Of a DNA stretch of 64,000 nt, positions 13,101 to 28,100 are shown piece by piece. Source of the DNA: Megamerina dolium (Eukaryota; Arthropoda; Insecta; Diptera; Megamerinidae); assembly GCA_963854835.1 (NCBI GenBank), contig OY978526.1:23652334-23716333 (forward strand), read 5' to 3'. Numbering within the stretch: the first letter of the stretch is position 1; every line of letters starts with the position of its first letter. The notes beneath the pieces were generated by a model, which saw only the letters and a program-made list of their open reading frames with translations, searched no databases and was not told where the DNA came from. The position numbers were made by a program, and so were the translations under genes.

Positions 13101-16100
13101 TTTGATTCGCTTGACTATGTCAATATCAGCATGCGGCTCATACAGCTCAACGTTGTAACTTATCCGATACTCGCCATCAACACAAATAGGTCCGAAGATC
13201 CTGCGCAGAACTGTTCTCTCGAAAACTCTAAACATCCTCTCATCCGTGGTGGAAATTGTCCAGGCTTCTGCGCCATATGTTAGGACAGGAATAATGAGGG
13301 ACTTGTAGTTTGTATTTTTCTATCTTCGAGAGAGGTCCCGACTACTCAATTGCTTACTCTGCCCAAAGTAACGCCTGTTAGCAGGAGTTATCCTACGCAT
13401 GATCTCCAGGCTGGCGTCATTACAGTCGGTGTCGGCATACAGCTCATGGTTGTACCTTATTCGATACTCGCCACCAACGCAATTAGTTCCAAAGATCCTG
13501 CGTAGGACTTTTCTCTCGAAAACTCTGAGCATTCTCTCATCTGAGCTGGAAATTGTCCAAGCTTTGGCGCCATTTGTAAGAACAGTCATTATGTGTAGAA
13601 TGTGTAGGGTGTAGAGTGTGGTTTTCGTTGCTCGAGAGAGGTCGCGACTACTCAATTGCTTACTCAGCCCAACACCTGTTGGCAAGAGTTATCCTACGCA
13701 TGATCTCCAGGCTGACGTCATTACAGTTGTTGATGCTGGTTCCAAGATAGACGAAGTCCTTTACCACCTCGAAAGTGTAATTGTCAACAGTGACGTGTTG
13801 TCGAAGACGTTGGGACTCTTTGTTTGTTGTTACTAGCTACTTCGTCTTGGCCTCGCTCACTGTAAGGCCCATTCGACGTGACTCCCGTTCCAATTCAGAG
13901 AATGCTTCACTGACTGCTCGCAAGTTGATACCGAATATGTCAATATTGTCGGCATACGCCAGCAGGATGACACTTTTGTTGAAGATAGTGCCATTATTTC
14001 GTAAATCTGCAGCTCGTATAATTTTCTCCATAATAAGATTGAAGAAGTCACATGATAATGAATCACCTTGTCTGAAACCTCGTTCGGTATTAAACGGAGG
14101 GGAGAGGTCCTTCCTAATTTTCACTGCACAACGAGAATTAAGCAGTGTCATTCTGCAAAGTCGAATGAGCTTTGCAGGTATACCAAAATCAGACATAGTT
14201 GTGTTGAGGTAATCCCTTATCAGACTGTCGAAAACGGTTTTATAATCGACGAATAGGTGATGTGTGTCGATCTGTTTTTCTTGCGTCTTTTCCATGATTT
14301 GGCGTAATGTGAAAATTTGATCGATGATGGTTTTTTTTGGTCTGAAGCAACACCGTTAAGGTCCAATCACGTTGCTTAGCATAGGCTTCAATCTTTCACA
14401 CAATACGTACGATAAGACCTTGTATGCGATGCTCAGGAGACTTACACGGTAGTTGGCGCAAATTGTGGGGTCTTCTTTCTTATGTATGGGGCAGAGAGCA
14501 CTGAGACTCCAATCATCAGGCATGCTTTCGTCCGACCATATTCTGCTTATGAGCTGGTGCATGCAGGTGAGCAGCGATGAGCCGGTCTTAAACAACTCGG
14601 CAGGCAGGTCATCTGCACCTGCTGCTTTATTGTTCTTCAGCCTCATTATGACTGTTCTAACCGCGTCATGGTCGGGTGGCGAAACGTCAACACCATTATC
14701 CGTAATTGGGCGGAATCGTTCGTAGCATCGCCATTCAGTAACTTGGAGACTCAGTACGCTCTGGACATCCGTAACCAGATTCCCATTTCCGTCACGGCAG
14801 GAAGATGTTCCGGGCAATGAAAAATCTATTATACAAATAAAACAAAAGGGTGAATATAGGATTTGTTCAACTTTAAATTATGACAGATATGATTTTATGA
14901 GACCTTGTGAATCATCTAATTATGTCGTAGTGAATATAAATGAATTTAAAATAATGAAAAGACGACTAGTTTTCCAAGTATTGTAAATATAATTGATACC
15001 AAGTTGCTTATTATGGATGGTGGTGTCATAACAAAAAACTGTGCCTAAAATATACGAGCACTTGAATTTTGTATGGTCATATTTTCATTCAAATACTTTC
15101 CACACATTGAATTATGTCATACCATACCAATTTAATATTTTTCATTAATTTCTAAGAAGACACAAGTTCAAGGAAAATTAATACAATCAACATAAATGAA
15201 TTTGTTTGACACAAAAATAGAGCATAAATTATAGTGTAATTAAAGAAGTGATGGCGACATTGGCGTCAACATTTACAAAACTCAGAATTTTACTGAAACC
15301 GTTGATTATTTGATTCAGTGTCACAATTTTACAAAGAGCAATCAGTGTATCATTGTAATGAATACTAAATAATATAAATTATTTAATTTTATTGTCTAAA
15401 TGTATAGAGAAAAAAGCCATTGACATTTCAAAGTGTTACTCTCAATTTCGCTATATCACTGTGTTAATTACACTATGCTCAAAGAAACGCATACGAATTT
15501 ATTGTTGAATCTCTAATAAAAAATTGCAATTTGTAATATGACATTGTACAATTAGTTGTAGCAATTACAACAAGACATTGAAATATTAGTCATATTAATA
15601 GTATCGTATTGCCATTGGTTAATTAATTAGCATATTGATGATATGAATGTGGTGTACTACAGCTATATATATCATATGAGATAGGCGAAAAAATTATGAT
15701 CGAAAAAATTTTAGCTGACTTTTAACCGATCTGATTATTTAATCATTATTGATTAGCATTTATACAATTTAATTGCAATACTGATTCTGGGCTTTAGGTC
15801 TTAGAAGCTACTTTTAATAAGTATTTACATATGCGCACTTCTTCCAGTGCTTCTACCAACTCTTTAATCCGTTCAAATAGCTTACGGAACGAAAAATATG
15901 GCGCTTGGGGCTAGAACTGGCGAATAAGAAGGTTTGCTCAACTTCGAAATCCGTTGATATTCGATATGGCACGTTGTGTTGATGAAACAATATTTTTCTG
16001 CTAATGTGGTCATTTTTATTCCTTCAAGAAATGGTGATTCTGCTAATGTTCCCCACAATTATATTCGACGGATCAGAGTGGTCACATTCTGTGAATATTG

Positions 16101-19100
16101 GGTCATCTCAGAATACTTTCTAACCTCAAAAATATAGTTTTTCAAAAATTTTTTTTCCATGACAGACCCCACAAAAAAGTATCATTTAACCGCAAAAATT
16201 ATTTTCCTGCAGTTTTTAAAGGTTTTTCGAGCGTTAGAATGAAACCTTAGGGTGATGGCCGAAATCCGACCAGGTAATCGGCTTCATCAACCCAAAATTC
16301 ATAGAATCGGACATCAGAACTTTTTTTTGCCGGTCGTGGATTCAATCCCCGGCTGAAGCATAACAAAATTTGATATCGAAAAGATTTTTATTTCGAACGA
16401 TACCCACCTGTCGGCAAGAATTGGAAATTTTTCCGGCAGTAACAATTGGCCAAAAATGCTTCTTAAAAGAGTTCTGTGACAAAATTAAGCTCAAGTGATG
16501 TTACAAGGGTTCTGCCGTTCGGAACCGGCTAAAATAAGTAGGTCCCTATTAATACTGTCCAAATTTAACACGCACAACATTATTGGAAGAGAAGCTCGGT
16601 GGTATCACAATCACAATCACAAGTGTGTCCTCTCCAAGAGAGGGCAGCCACGATAACATAACATAACATAGTCCCATAAAAGAAAAGTGGGATGGATGTC
16701 TCGTGGGGCAGAAGAGTCAAATCGTCAAATCACAGTCAGATTTGTTTCCAATCTTATAAAATATTGTTTTTTTGGTGCAATTTTGCTGGATTTTTTAGGT
16801 TGGAAAGAAACCTTATGGGCTATGGTGGAAATCCGATCATGGATTCGGATTCATCGATCCAATATATGTATATATGTTATAATGGATAATTGATGAAGGA
16901 AAATCTTTCACTATTCCAAAATGTCATTACTTTCTAGTCGAAAAAACAGGCTCTACCTTTTGGCGCCGTTTTCCCCTTTGAAGTGCACTATGTTGGACTG
17001 TATTTTTGTTTTTGAGGTATAAAGATGTATTCAAGCTTCACCTAAAGTAATTAATTAGCATCTAAACTGTGACCTATTGCGCTTATGTGCATTGAAAATG
17101 CTCCCTAGAACACATTTTTGGTCTAACGTGAGCAATCGCGGCACCTAAAGCGCGGTCAGCCCCCTGTTTTTACAGTATTTTTATTTCCGGGCTATAATTA
17201 TGTACTCAAGCATCCATAGTGATTAATCGGAGCCAAAACTGTGATTTAATGCGCATAAACTGTCCTAACAATGCGTTGGACATTTTTTCGACGAACACGG
17301 TTTTTTGTATAACGCGAGCGAATGTTCAGCGTTTCCCAAATTGGTAAGGTCACATATAAATTCAACTAGCCAAAATTGCATGCTGGTAAATGATGAACAC
17401 CTTTCAAAGATGCGCAAACACATTCTTCAGCTTTTGTTGACATGTGCTGCCATCTTAATTGTTGATGTCACGAACTTTTCAGACAACTTTCGTATGTACA
17501 ATATGTACAATGTGTACTAAATGTTAACTAGTGTAGTATTTAAAATTTTCAAAACATGCTCATACACATTCGTAGTTGTAATAGTAGGAATGTGTACTTG
17601 TATGCTCATACATATTTCCTTGACCATGAGTTGTCATACATTTGTTTTTTTTTTTTTAGTAATTTTCAGTATCAACATGCGTATACATATTTCGTTATGA
17701 ATATATCATATTGCATATATTCATGTATAGAAACATAAATTATATTTAGTACACTGTGGTTGTTTGATGCTACGGTGTTGTCACATCGTATTACATGGCT
17801 GTTGCTGCTACTGGTGTTACATATACATGTATATACATATTAGACAGTAGTTCATCAATAAAATTTATATACACCACACACATGTTTCTATACATTTTAT
17901 ATGCATGTGTCTATGACGGATTTAATATTATATTCACTATTTTATGATAGAAAGCGGAAAATAACAGCAAATTATTTTTAATGTGTCTATAACTGTGTGT
18001 GTGTGTGTGTGTGTGTGATTGTGCTTCTGTATGGAAATCATCATCATTATTATTATTATTATCATCATCATTACACAGCGCATTTCCATAGATAATAATA
18101 AATAGTTAGAAATGATGAAAATGAAAGTGAAGCACTTGCTGTAAGTATTGTATAAATGTAAGTTTATATACATATGCAGGGTGATTTTTTAAGAGCCTTC
18201 GGATTTGATTAAAAAGAAACATAAAATTTAGAGAAATGTATGAAATCTTTGAGTCGATAGAACAATCTATATAATTCAATGTTTAAAGATGATTTTATGT
18301 AAATGTTGACCGCGGCTGCGCCTCAAATGGTTCATACGCTGAGTCCAATTGTGGCATACTCTCTCCAACATATCGGCCGGTATCTCACGAATAAATTCTT
18401 CAATATTGGCTTCCAGTGTGTCAACCGTTGCGTGCTTGTCGCTATAGACATGAGCCTTAACATAGCCCCACAAAAAATAGTCTAAAGGCGTTAAATCGCA
18501 CGATCTAGGCGGCCAATTGACCGGCTCCAAACGTGAAATAAACTGTTCATCGAAATCGCTTCTCAATAGGGCCATTGTTTCGCGTGCTGTGTGGCATGTG
18601 GCACCTTCCAATAATCCACACCTAACAGTGCATTTTTCGGGATGCATTGGCAGTTCTTGCAATGCTTCTGGCTCCTCTTCACACCAAATACGGCAATTTT
18701 GATTGTTCACGTATGCCTTCAACCAGAAATGAGCTTCGTCGCTAAACACAATTTTCCCATAAAAAGAGATGTTCATCCAACTTTCCCAGCGCCCATTCAC
18801 CAAAAGCTGGCCGTTGTGGTAGGTCGTGTGGTTTCAATTCTTGCACCAGTTGTATTTTAAAAGATTTTACACCCAGATCCTTCTGCAAAATTTTCCACGT
18901 AGTGGAGTAACAGAGGTCCCAATTGCTTTGAACGGCTCCGAATCGATAATTCACGGTCATCAACAACACTGGCGGTTACAGCTGCGATATTTTCTTCTGT
19001 CTGCACTCTACGTATGCGTGTTGGTGGTTTAATGTCCAATAATGTAAATTTGGTACGAAATTTAGTCACAAGATTCCGAATAGGTCGCCCAAACTGACTA

Positions 19101-22100
19101 TAAAATGGAAGAAGTATACGATGCACTTTCTTAACCTAGCATGAATTTTGATAATGAAATTCAATAATATGCAATAATCTGTTCGTTTGTAAGTCGATTC
19201 ATGGTTAAATTATAGAACAAATTGAACATGTTTGACAGTAACATGTTACACGAAAACAGCTGAGCAGAGTGTTGCCAAAAAGAAAGTCGCTAAAAAATCA
19301 CCCTCTACATATCGCTCATTTGCTGCAAGACCGGCATAAATCAAAAAACGTGATTTTTGAGTTAATGCTGCAGAATTGTTCGTTATATCATACTTCATGT
19401 TGAGTGAAAAATTCATATGAATACCTCTTATATGCTCCGCTTGAGAAGAGAATTTTTTCCGTGTTTTCCGTGTACGGTTGGAGTCAGTTGAAAACTTCTA
19501 ACGCGTTTTATGGAAAATCGATTTTTTTGACTTATGCCGGTCTTGCAGCAAATGAGCGATATGTTCATATGCATAATGTGTATTGTAAATACATGGTATG
19601 TATATACTCTGCATTACTTAATGGCTTTTGTCCTTTGCACCCTCTACATTACCTGGAACTAGTTAGTTAGCTAGTAGACAGGTTCTAGTTCTAAATCAAC
19701 TACTAAGTAATATATTGGAATGGTATGTATATAATTCCATTACTTAATGGTATTGCATTTGTCATTTGCACCCTCTGCATTACCTGGAACTAGTTAGTTA
19801 GCTATTAGAGCGGTTCTAGTTCTAAATCAACTACCAAGTAATTTTGAAGAAGAATAAGAAAGAAATATATTGGAATAAACCATCAATATTTATTATTTCG
19901 ATCAACTGACTCCCGCTGCATTACCTTGAACCAGATCTGAACTAGTTTCAAGGATTTGAAGTCATATCTTTCGACAAGATTGTTCAACAATCGGAGAAAG
20001 AGGCCAATCTTCCTTTTCAACTAATACTTTCCCTTAAAATATTAGTTATTTTCTAGTTATCTTCACTCGATTATATTACATGACTAACTACATGGAGTTA
20101 ATGACTTTGGCTTGGACTGCAGGGTAACAATTTAGTAATGTGTAGCAACAAGTGACAGTTGTTGGTAAAAGTGATTAATATAATTGCAAATTTTATTTAC
20201 AAAATAAAGAGGGGGAAAAACATCAATAAATCTTCAATTTACAAATGAATTAAATAGAGAAATTGTTTTCTTGTTGTTAGAGGCATCCATATTAAAAAAA
20301 AATTTTTTTTTTCTGCTTACATAATAATTATTCATTTAGTCTTTATAGCATAGTACATTTTCCCTTTTCTATATCATTTTAAATAATGTCTTTATGTATT
20401 TGAAATTGGTGCTATTAGAGAACAAATATTAGTGCGTTAACCTTTATACTCGGAAAAAGTTTCCATGGGGTGATGTTATCAAGTAGGTCCAATTCATTGT
20501 AGTCATGACCAAATTGGTTCCTTATAATAAAAGTAGAAAAGAAGCTCGGTCACTGTTCTTCGAAGTTAACAATTGTTTACTTTTGTACTTACATATTTTT
20601 GTCAGCAATAGCTCCAAACAACCGTGACAGATCTTCATTTACAGCGTCGTTAGCACCACTTTTACATACGTAATAATGGTTCGGTCTACAAATATGTATG
20701 CATGTAAGTAATCACTATCATCTATCCGCCTTTACTAAAAATTAACACATTCAGCTCACCTTCGACTCAAGTGCATCTTTAATATGCGCATTTGTTCATG
20801 CATGAATGTATACTTACATAAATACTTATTCATGTACGAGTACATTGAGGCTCTTTTTAAACATTTATTGTAACAGTTCACGGCACATAATTTCATGTAG
20901 GTATCAAAAATATCATATTTTAAACCAATTATAACCGAAAGTGCATACATAGACTGGTATAAGTATACGAGGCATTTAGTTGTGTTCGAAATATTGGAGA
21001 GAGAGAGAGAGAGAGTACTTGAAGCCATTTACCTTTACATCTCCTTTCTCTCTTTACATCCACCACAGAAATAATTGCTTTTTTTTAAAGAATGATTTAA
21101 AGTTCCTAATAAATAATAGGTAGCCGGAGCAATCCCTAGAAGTGCGGAGCTGTGGTAAGAAATTGAGAATTCAAGTCCTTTCTCTAAGATCGAAAACCAC
21201 GCTCAACATGTCTTTCGTAATGATTCTCCGTGGAAATGGGGTTGAAGCCTAGAAACTTTCCACCTCAGAACAGAAGTTACATGGAGTTTTTGAGAGAAAA
21301 CCCCCTATGGTTATCTCAAGCGAATGGAAGCACACGCTCCAGCCAAGAAAATTATTTATTTAGAATCCACTGCAGGAAACAGATGAAGACTAATACCTAA
21401 CCTCCATTGGAGGGACCAACTCCTGGAGAACCGGACAACGCCTGAGATTTCTAAAGTGTAAATTGATCGACGGAATTTCTTGTTGGTGTGCTAAAAGTAT
21501 TCTTGCCAATGTATTTATTTTCACAATTTCCTGTTGGTGCCTTTAATAGGTGATCATGTGGACCCAGTATTTTGCGATAATTTTTATAGACTTACGTGTC
21601 GATAATTAATTATGACGGGCCAAATCGGAAAATTATCGACGTGACCACGAAATATATCCGAATAATTCGAAATTCGAAAATGGTATCTATGATTCTGAAT
21701 AAATGGTAATTTTTGCAGATTTTTATATTTTGTACAAATAGTAAATTATGTCGGGGACAGACAAAATTTTATGCACACATTTGTTTTAAGGGCTCTTTGG
21801 CCGAGATTCTTTTCCAGTACTGTTGTGCTTGTTAAATTTTGAACAGCATTAGAAGGGACCTATTAATTTTAGCCGGTTCCGAACGGCAGAACCCTTTTGA
21901 TATCACTTCTTCTGAACTTTGTCACATAGTTCTTTTAGAAGATTTTCCATGGCAAATTGTTACTGCCGGAAGAATTGAAATTGCCTGCCGACCAGTGGGT
22001 ACCGTTCGAAAGAAAAATCCGATCAGATGCACTAACCACCGAGCTACGACACCCATCTCTCTGCTATACAACATTATAAAAGTATAAAATGTCTGTAATC

Positions 22101-25100
22101 AATGAGAAATAATTCAATTTGCCCTCTCTTTTTCTTCGTTTGTCATATCAGTAATCACTATGAACGTAATTGCTCGTTCAAGGTGGCGTTTGGACACATT
22201 GGTCCATAATTATAGTCAAATTTAAGATCATCGTGACTTTAGTATTGGCTTTTAAGAGATTTTTACATGGGAAATATGTCCAATAAGTCGCTTCTCAATC
22301 TTCACAATATGCTGAATATATTATAAAAAAGATCATAATTTCAGGGTCAGAATCAAATAATTATCGCTTATACTTTTTGATTCTATTTGTATCGATAGAA
22401 TTTTTCTCTGTATGCTGAGAAACTTGATTGAACCTTAATCAGTGTGGCTTCAGACCTGGTAAATCCACCATCGACCAGATTTTCACACTGCGCCAAATCC
22501 TGGAGAAGACCCAAGAAAAAAAGATCGACACACACCATCTATTTGTTGATTATAAAGCCGCTTTCGACAGTCCGGTAAGGGATTACCTCTACGCAATAAT
22601 GTCTGAGTTCGGTATTCCTGCAAAGCTCATTCGACTTTGTAGAATGACACTGCATAACTCCTGTTGTGCAGTGCAAATTGGGAAGGACCTCTCCGCACCG
22701 TTTAGTACCGAACGGGGTTTCAGACAAGGTGATTCATTATGGTGCGACTTCTTCAATCTTATTATGGAGAAAATAAATACGAGCTCCTGATCTACGTCTT
22801 AATGGCACTATCTTCAACAAAAGTGTCATGCTGTTAGCGTATGCCGACGATATTGACATAATCGGCATGAACACGTGAGCAGTCAGTGCAGCATTCTCAG
22901 AGTTGGAAAGAGAGTCGCGTCGGATAGGTCTTACGCATTAACATTAACAGCAGTAATGCCTGTCCTAACATATGGCTCTGAAGCCTGGACAATTTTCACC
23001 TCGGATGAGCGAATGCTTGGAGTTTTCGAGAGAAAAGTCCTACGCAAGATCTTTGGACCTATTTGCGTTGGTGGTGAGTACCGAATAAGGTACAACCATG
23101 AGCTGTATGCCGATATTGACATAGTAAAGCGCATCAAAATCCAGCGGCTGCGCTGGCTAGGTAATGTCAAGCGAATGGAAGAACACGCTCCAGCTAAGAA
23201 GGTGTTATATTCGGAACCCGCTGGAGGACGACGCAGAAGAGGAAGACCTAACCTCCGGTGGAAAGACCAAGTACTGGAGAACCTGACGGCGCTTGGAATT
23301 TCTAACTGGTGCCAGCTAGCGAAGAAGAGAGATGGCTGGCGAAGCATGTTATTTTCGGGCTAAAACGATAAAACGATACTCGGTTGTTATGGCCACATAA
23401 GTAAGTAAGTATGTAATGGCTACACTTGTGACGTAATATTTCCCAATTTTATCATAGATCTCTTTCAGAAGCGTTTTTAAGACGAATATTTAATTTTAAT
23501 TCATTTGCAATAGAAGGGGCACCAGTAGAGAAACACTTCTGAAAAAAAAAATAATAATAATAGTTAGCGATACTCGAGAAGTTTTAGTTTCGTAGAGTAT
23601 TTAATGCCAAAAATGTTTCGATTCGAAAGATGTGCATGTATTTTATCGTGCACATAAAGGTTAAGAGGGTGCTTTAATATTAGCCATTACTGTATGTCGA
23701 TGTACTCTAATACTGAGTTTATCTATAGTAATTTTTTGCTATCGCAGGTGTGTGTAAAAGCATTTTTGGGTTTTTCTCATCTACTACTTATACAAATATT
23801 CCCTTGTTTACAGTGAGCATGTGAAATCTAGACGCCTATACAGAATTTATTACTGTTTAATAGTGGTTAATATTATATGTACTTATTGGTATACACAAGC
23901 GTATTAATGGTGCGCCCACATATTAACAGCTCGTTGCTTATTATTTGCCATTTCCTTTATTGGTGATGTTTGAAGTATTTTAGCTTTCACAATTATATAT
24001 GGTTGTTTATATAAGTACGCTTCTTTCATCTTCATTAGTCACGTCACACGATATTATAAGACATTATAATAAATATATTGCACTTAAGCACGATCGGCTG
24101 TAAATTATCGTATTTTTTTACTGATCCTAATCACCTGCATGAATGTTTGTATAATTTCACACATTTGTGCCTTTTTATACCCTGCATAATGCAATATGCA
24201 TGGTATATTCATTTCGGTCAGATGTTTGTGTCCACTTGAAGGAATCTCCGGAGATATAGACATGGATATATATTCGTGATCAGCGTCGATTAAATTTTCG
24301 ATTTAACGATGTCCGTCCGTCCGTCTGTCTGTCACCTGGCTGGTTCGCACGATAACTTGAGTAAATATTGAGCTATTTCGATGAAATTTGGCATAAGTAA
24401 TCTATGATCCAAGGGTACGGAGGGGATTGATATTGGGCATGATCGGTCAATAACCACGCCCACACCAAGCATTCAAAGCGACTAACCTCGAAATTTTCAA
24501 AATCTTTAACTTGCTATAACTCACATAATATACCACTTGGGACAACAATATTTTGCACATAGAGTTATATTATACTACTATATAACCTCACCAAAAGTGG
24601 GTGAGCCACGCCTACTTTCTAGCGTAGCTCCCATACAAAGTGTCTGTACTTCTTTTAAATTGAAACTGCTGTAACTTCTACAATCTTCTGTCTAGAATAA
24701 CCATAATTGACACTTAGATTAACACGGTAGTCGGAAATGATATGGCAGAAAATCAATGTGCCACGCCCACTCCTTTTTGGGTCTCCCATACAAAGTTGCG
24801 GAAATTAAAAAAAATGTTACCGGTTATAACTTGCAAACTATTCAGCGTAGAATAACGAGATTTAAGGTGTGGATTAGTATTGTACGAGCAACTAGGCTCA
24901 CAGAAAATGGGCGCACCACGCCCAGTGTTTATCGTAGCCCCCATACAAATTTTAAATTGAAACAGCTGTAACTTAGGCAATCTTATGTCTACAATAACCA
25001 TAATTGGCACTTAAATTAATATCGTAGTCGGAAATAATCTGGCGAAAAATCTGCGTACCACGCCCACTTCTTATTGGGGCTCCCATACAAAGTTGAGGAA

Positions 25101-28100
25101 ATTAAACAAAAATGTTAACCACCATAACTTAGAAACTATTCAACGTAGGACACCAAATTTAAGGTGTGGATTAACATTAAAAAATTAATTGGATTTACTA
25201 GAAAGTAGTAAGCCACGCCCACTTTTTATATAGCTCCCATACTAAGCCTCGGAATTATCTTAAAATCCTTTTACTTCGTCAAAGTCAACCATATTTCGGG
25301 TGTAAATTAGTAGTATATGCAAAAATTGTTTCTCGAAAAGTGGAAATAAAAGAAAAGTTGGATATTCGAGTAAACTTTTTATATACAAATCTACATATGC
25401 AGGGTATAGTTTGGTCGGCCCCAGCCGACTGTAAGGAGATTTTTTTTTATTTTCTTTGATTCATCTAATTTTATATGGAGTAATTATATAAAGAAATGTT
25501 TTAACCTCCGCCACGATCATCATCATCATCATCCTATGATTTGATCTTGAGGGCATAATTTCTCTAAAATTGACACATGGGTTGGTGTTATTAATGAAAA
25601 CGGGTTTTTACAATTCTACTTGGTGTGGTGTGTTTTAGCATGAAAAATTTTCAACTTTAAACTTCTCTCATAATCGTTGTCGTTAAGAGTTTGTGGTTAT
25701 TTTATGAATGCAACAGCAATAACGACAACAGCAATATTAAGCATAATAAAAACAAGAACAGAGCAAAAAAGTTCAATTCAGTTATATGTACATGTTGTAT
25801 TGCTACGATATGATAAAGGGTGGGTCATCTCTGGTTTTTTTTTTTTTGGGTTAATTATGTGTTACTATGACTTGAATCTGTAGGGGACGAAGTACTGTAA
25901 ATTAAGTTTGAAGAATACTGGGATAAGTGAAACAAAACTCTGATTCTAGCTTCTTCGGCATATATGGAAATAGAAAATTTTAAAATCATACTTTTGTGGT
26001 GATTTCCGACAATGCCCATTTTCAAACAAAATTCACTCCTTGATAGAAATAATTACATGTGCTGCGTTTTAGCCATAGCTTAGTATTTTTGTGCGAAAAC
26101 TGTGAAGACATACATACGGAAACAGAGTTTTGTATTGGAGGTAGGCATGGTTTTGATCCGATTCCATCCATTTTCGAACTGGTCCATTTATTATCAAATC
26201 GAATCATATGTGCCAATTTTCTGTCAAAAAATATTGAATTTTCATGTGAAAAGTGTAAAAATATACATTTAAAAACATGCGCTTGTTTGGGAGGTAGGCG
26301 TGGTTTTAATCCGATCGCGCTCACTTCTCAACTTGTCCAGATATTAGTAAATATAAGAGTATGTACTGAGTTTCATATTGAGAGTTTAATTTTCCTGCGA
26401 AAACATGCCCATTGAAGCGGCAATTTTAATTAAATAAACTAATGACTCTTAAATTCGAAAAATTGATTTAAAATATTTACTAATACAATATATTCAAACC
26501 TTTTGGGGGCACCCTGGTAGCCGTGGCAGTCATTTTTATATAAAAATGTTAATTTTGTAGGAGAGCACCCCTAAGTGTGGCTGCAGTAGAGCGTACGTAT
26601 ATTTAGGAAAAGTGATGGGAAAAATGGAATGGGTATCGCTAATATATTTGATTCCTGCAGGGGTAGGCTGAGAGCGGTAATAGCCTAGACAGACTGCTGT
26701 GTTAATCCGGTTTAACGGCGCACTTAATCCGAATAAAATCCTAAACTGACAGACGGCAGTATTGCGGATTAACTAAACGGCTAATTGCTGTTTTATTAGG
26801 TCTGCTCACTTACATTACTATCACTATCCGTTTCTGTCATCTGTCACTCTCGATATGAGAAAATCTACAAGAAGTACGTGAACTGAAAACTATCAAACTA
26901 GTAAATTGACATTCACAGTTCGTAATTGGATTTATTTGTTCGCCAACGATTTTCATGTCGAAAACTGTTAACAATTGTTGAAAGTTTTTTGTTAGCGAAC
27001 ACACCTATTGTTTTGTAAAATGGATCGAGAAAAATTCACTATAGAGATTTTTCATCAGTGTTGTCATCGAGAATTGCCCTAATCCTCTTTAATTTTGAGA
27101 ATTAACTCGTATAGTTAATGCGGATTAACTGCAGTTAATGCCCGAGTTAATTCGAATTAAATCGTTAATCCGGATGTTAGGGCTATAACAGCCAATTTGA
27201 TCAATTTTATAGTGGAATATCGCTTAGGGGTAAAAATAGGAGCTAAGTTTCTTCAGGAAAAATGTTAGAGAATAAAAATAAGGGGCAGCCAATTTGATAA
27301 AAATATCTATTTTGTAGGGTAATCCCACTAAGGGATAAAAATAGGGGGTAAAAGTGTTTCGACAAAATGTTACGGGTGTAAAATTAATTCCATTAAAACA
27401 AGAAAATACGTTTTTTATAGTTTATAATTTAAAAAAAAAAAAAATAAACAAACAGTTGTCCTACCCTTTTCATATACCTACTTACATATAATATGTACAG
27501 AGTTTATCTACATTAATTTGTTGGTGGTTTCAATTTGGCATTGTTGTTGTATTGTTGAGGTTAAACTGAAATGCTACCGCACTGACCCAGTTTTCATATT
27601 CTCTTGTATTTTCTTGTGAGTCTATCGGTCTATCAACTACCTTTATTGCATATATATGTAGTATATTTTATATATATATATATATATACGAGTATATATG
27701 TACATATGTACATATGTATAAGAGTGTAATGTGCTTTACTTACCTGTACATATGTAAGTTCAAATCAAATCAAAGCGATTATGGTCAGAGTGTAATTAAT
27801 ACAAGTAAGATAAATTTACGGTTATGTTCGCTTCTTGATGTTAACATGATTTTCGTTTCATTTGTGTTTATTTTGATGAAACCATTTTGTTCAAGAAGAT
27901 TTAATAGATTAATTAACAGCTGATATGTTGATTATAAATTTTTCACATAAGCGTTAGGGTCAAATTCATTGGCATTGGTGGTTTAACTAACAACCATTTA
28001 TTCTTAGAGCTTAGTTAACTATTAGTTAACCTCTCGAGGTGTTGGTGGTTATAAATTTTGCTGGAAATTACACTTTTTTTAAAAATGTTTTCGCATTTTA

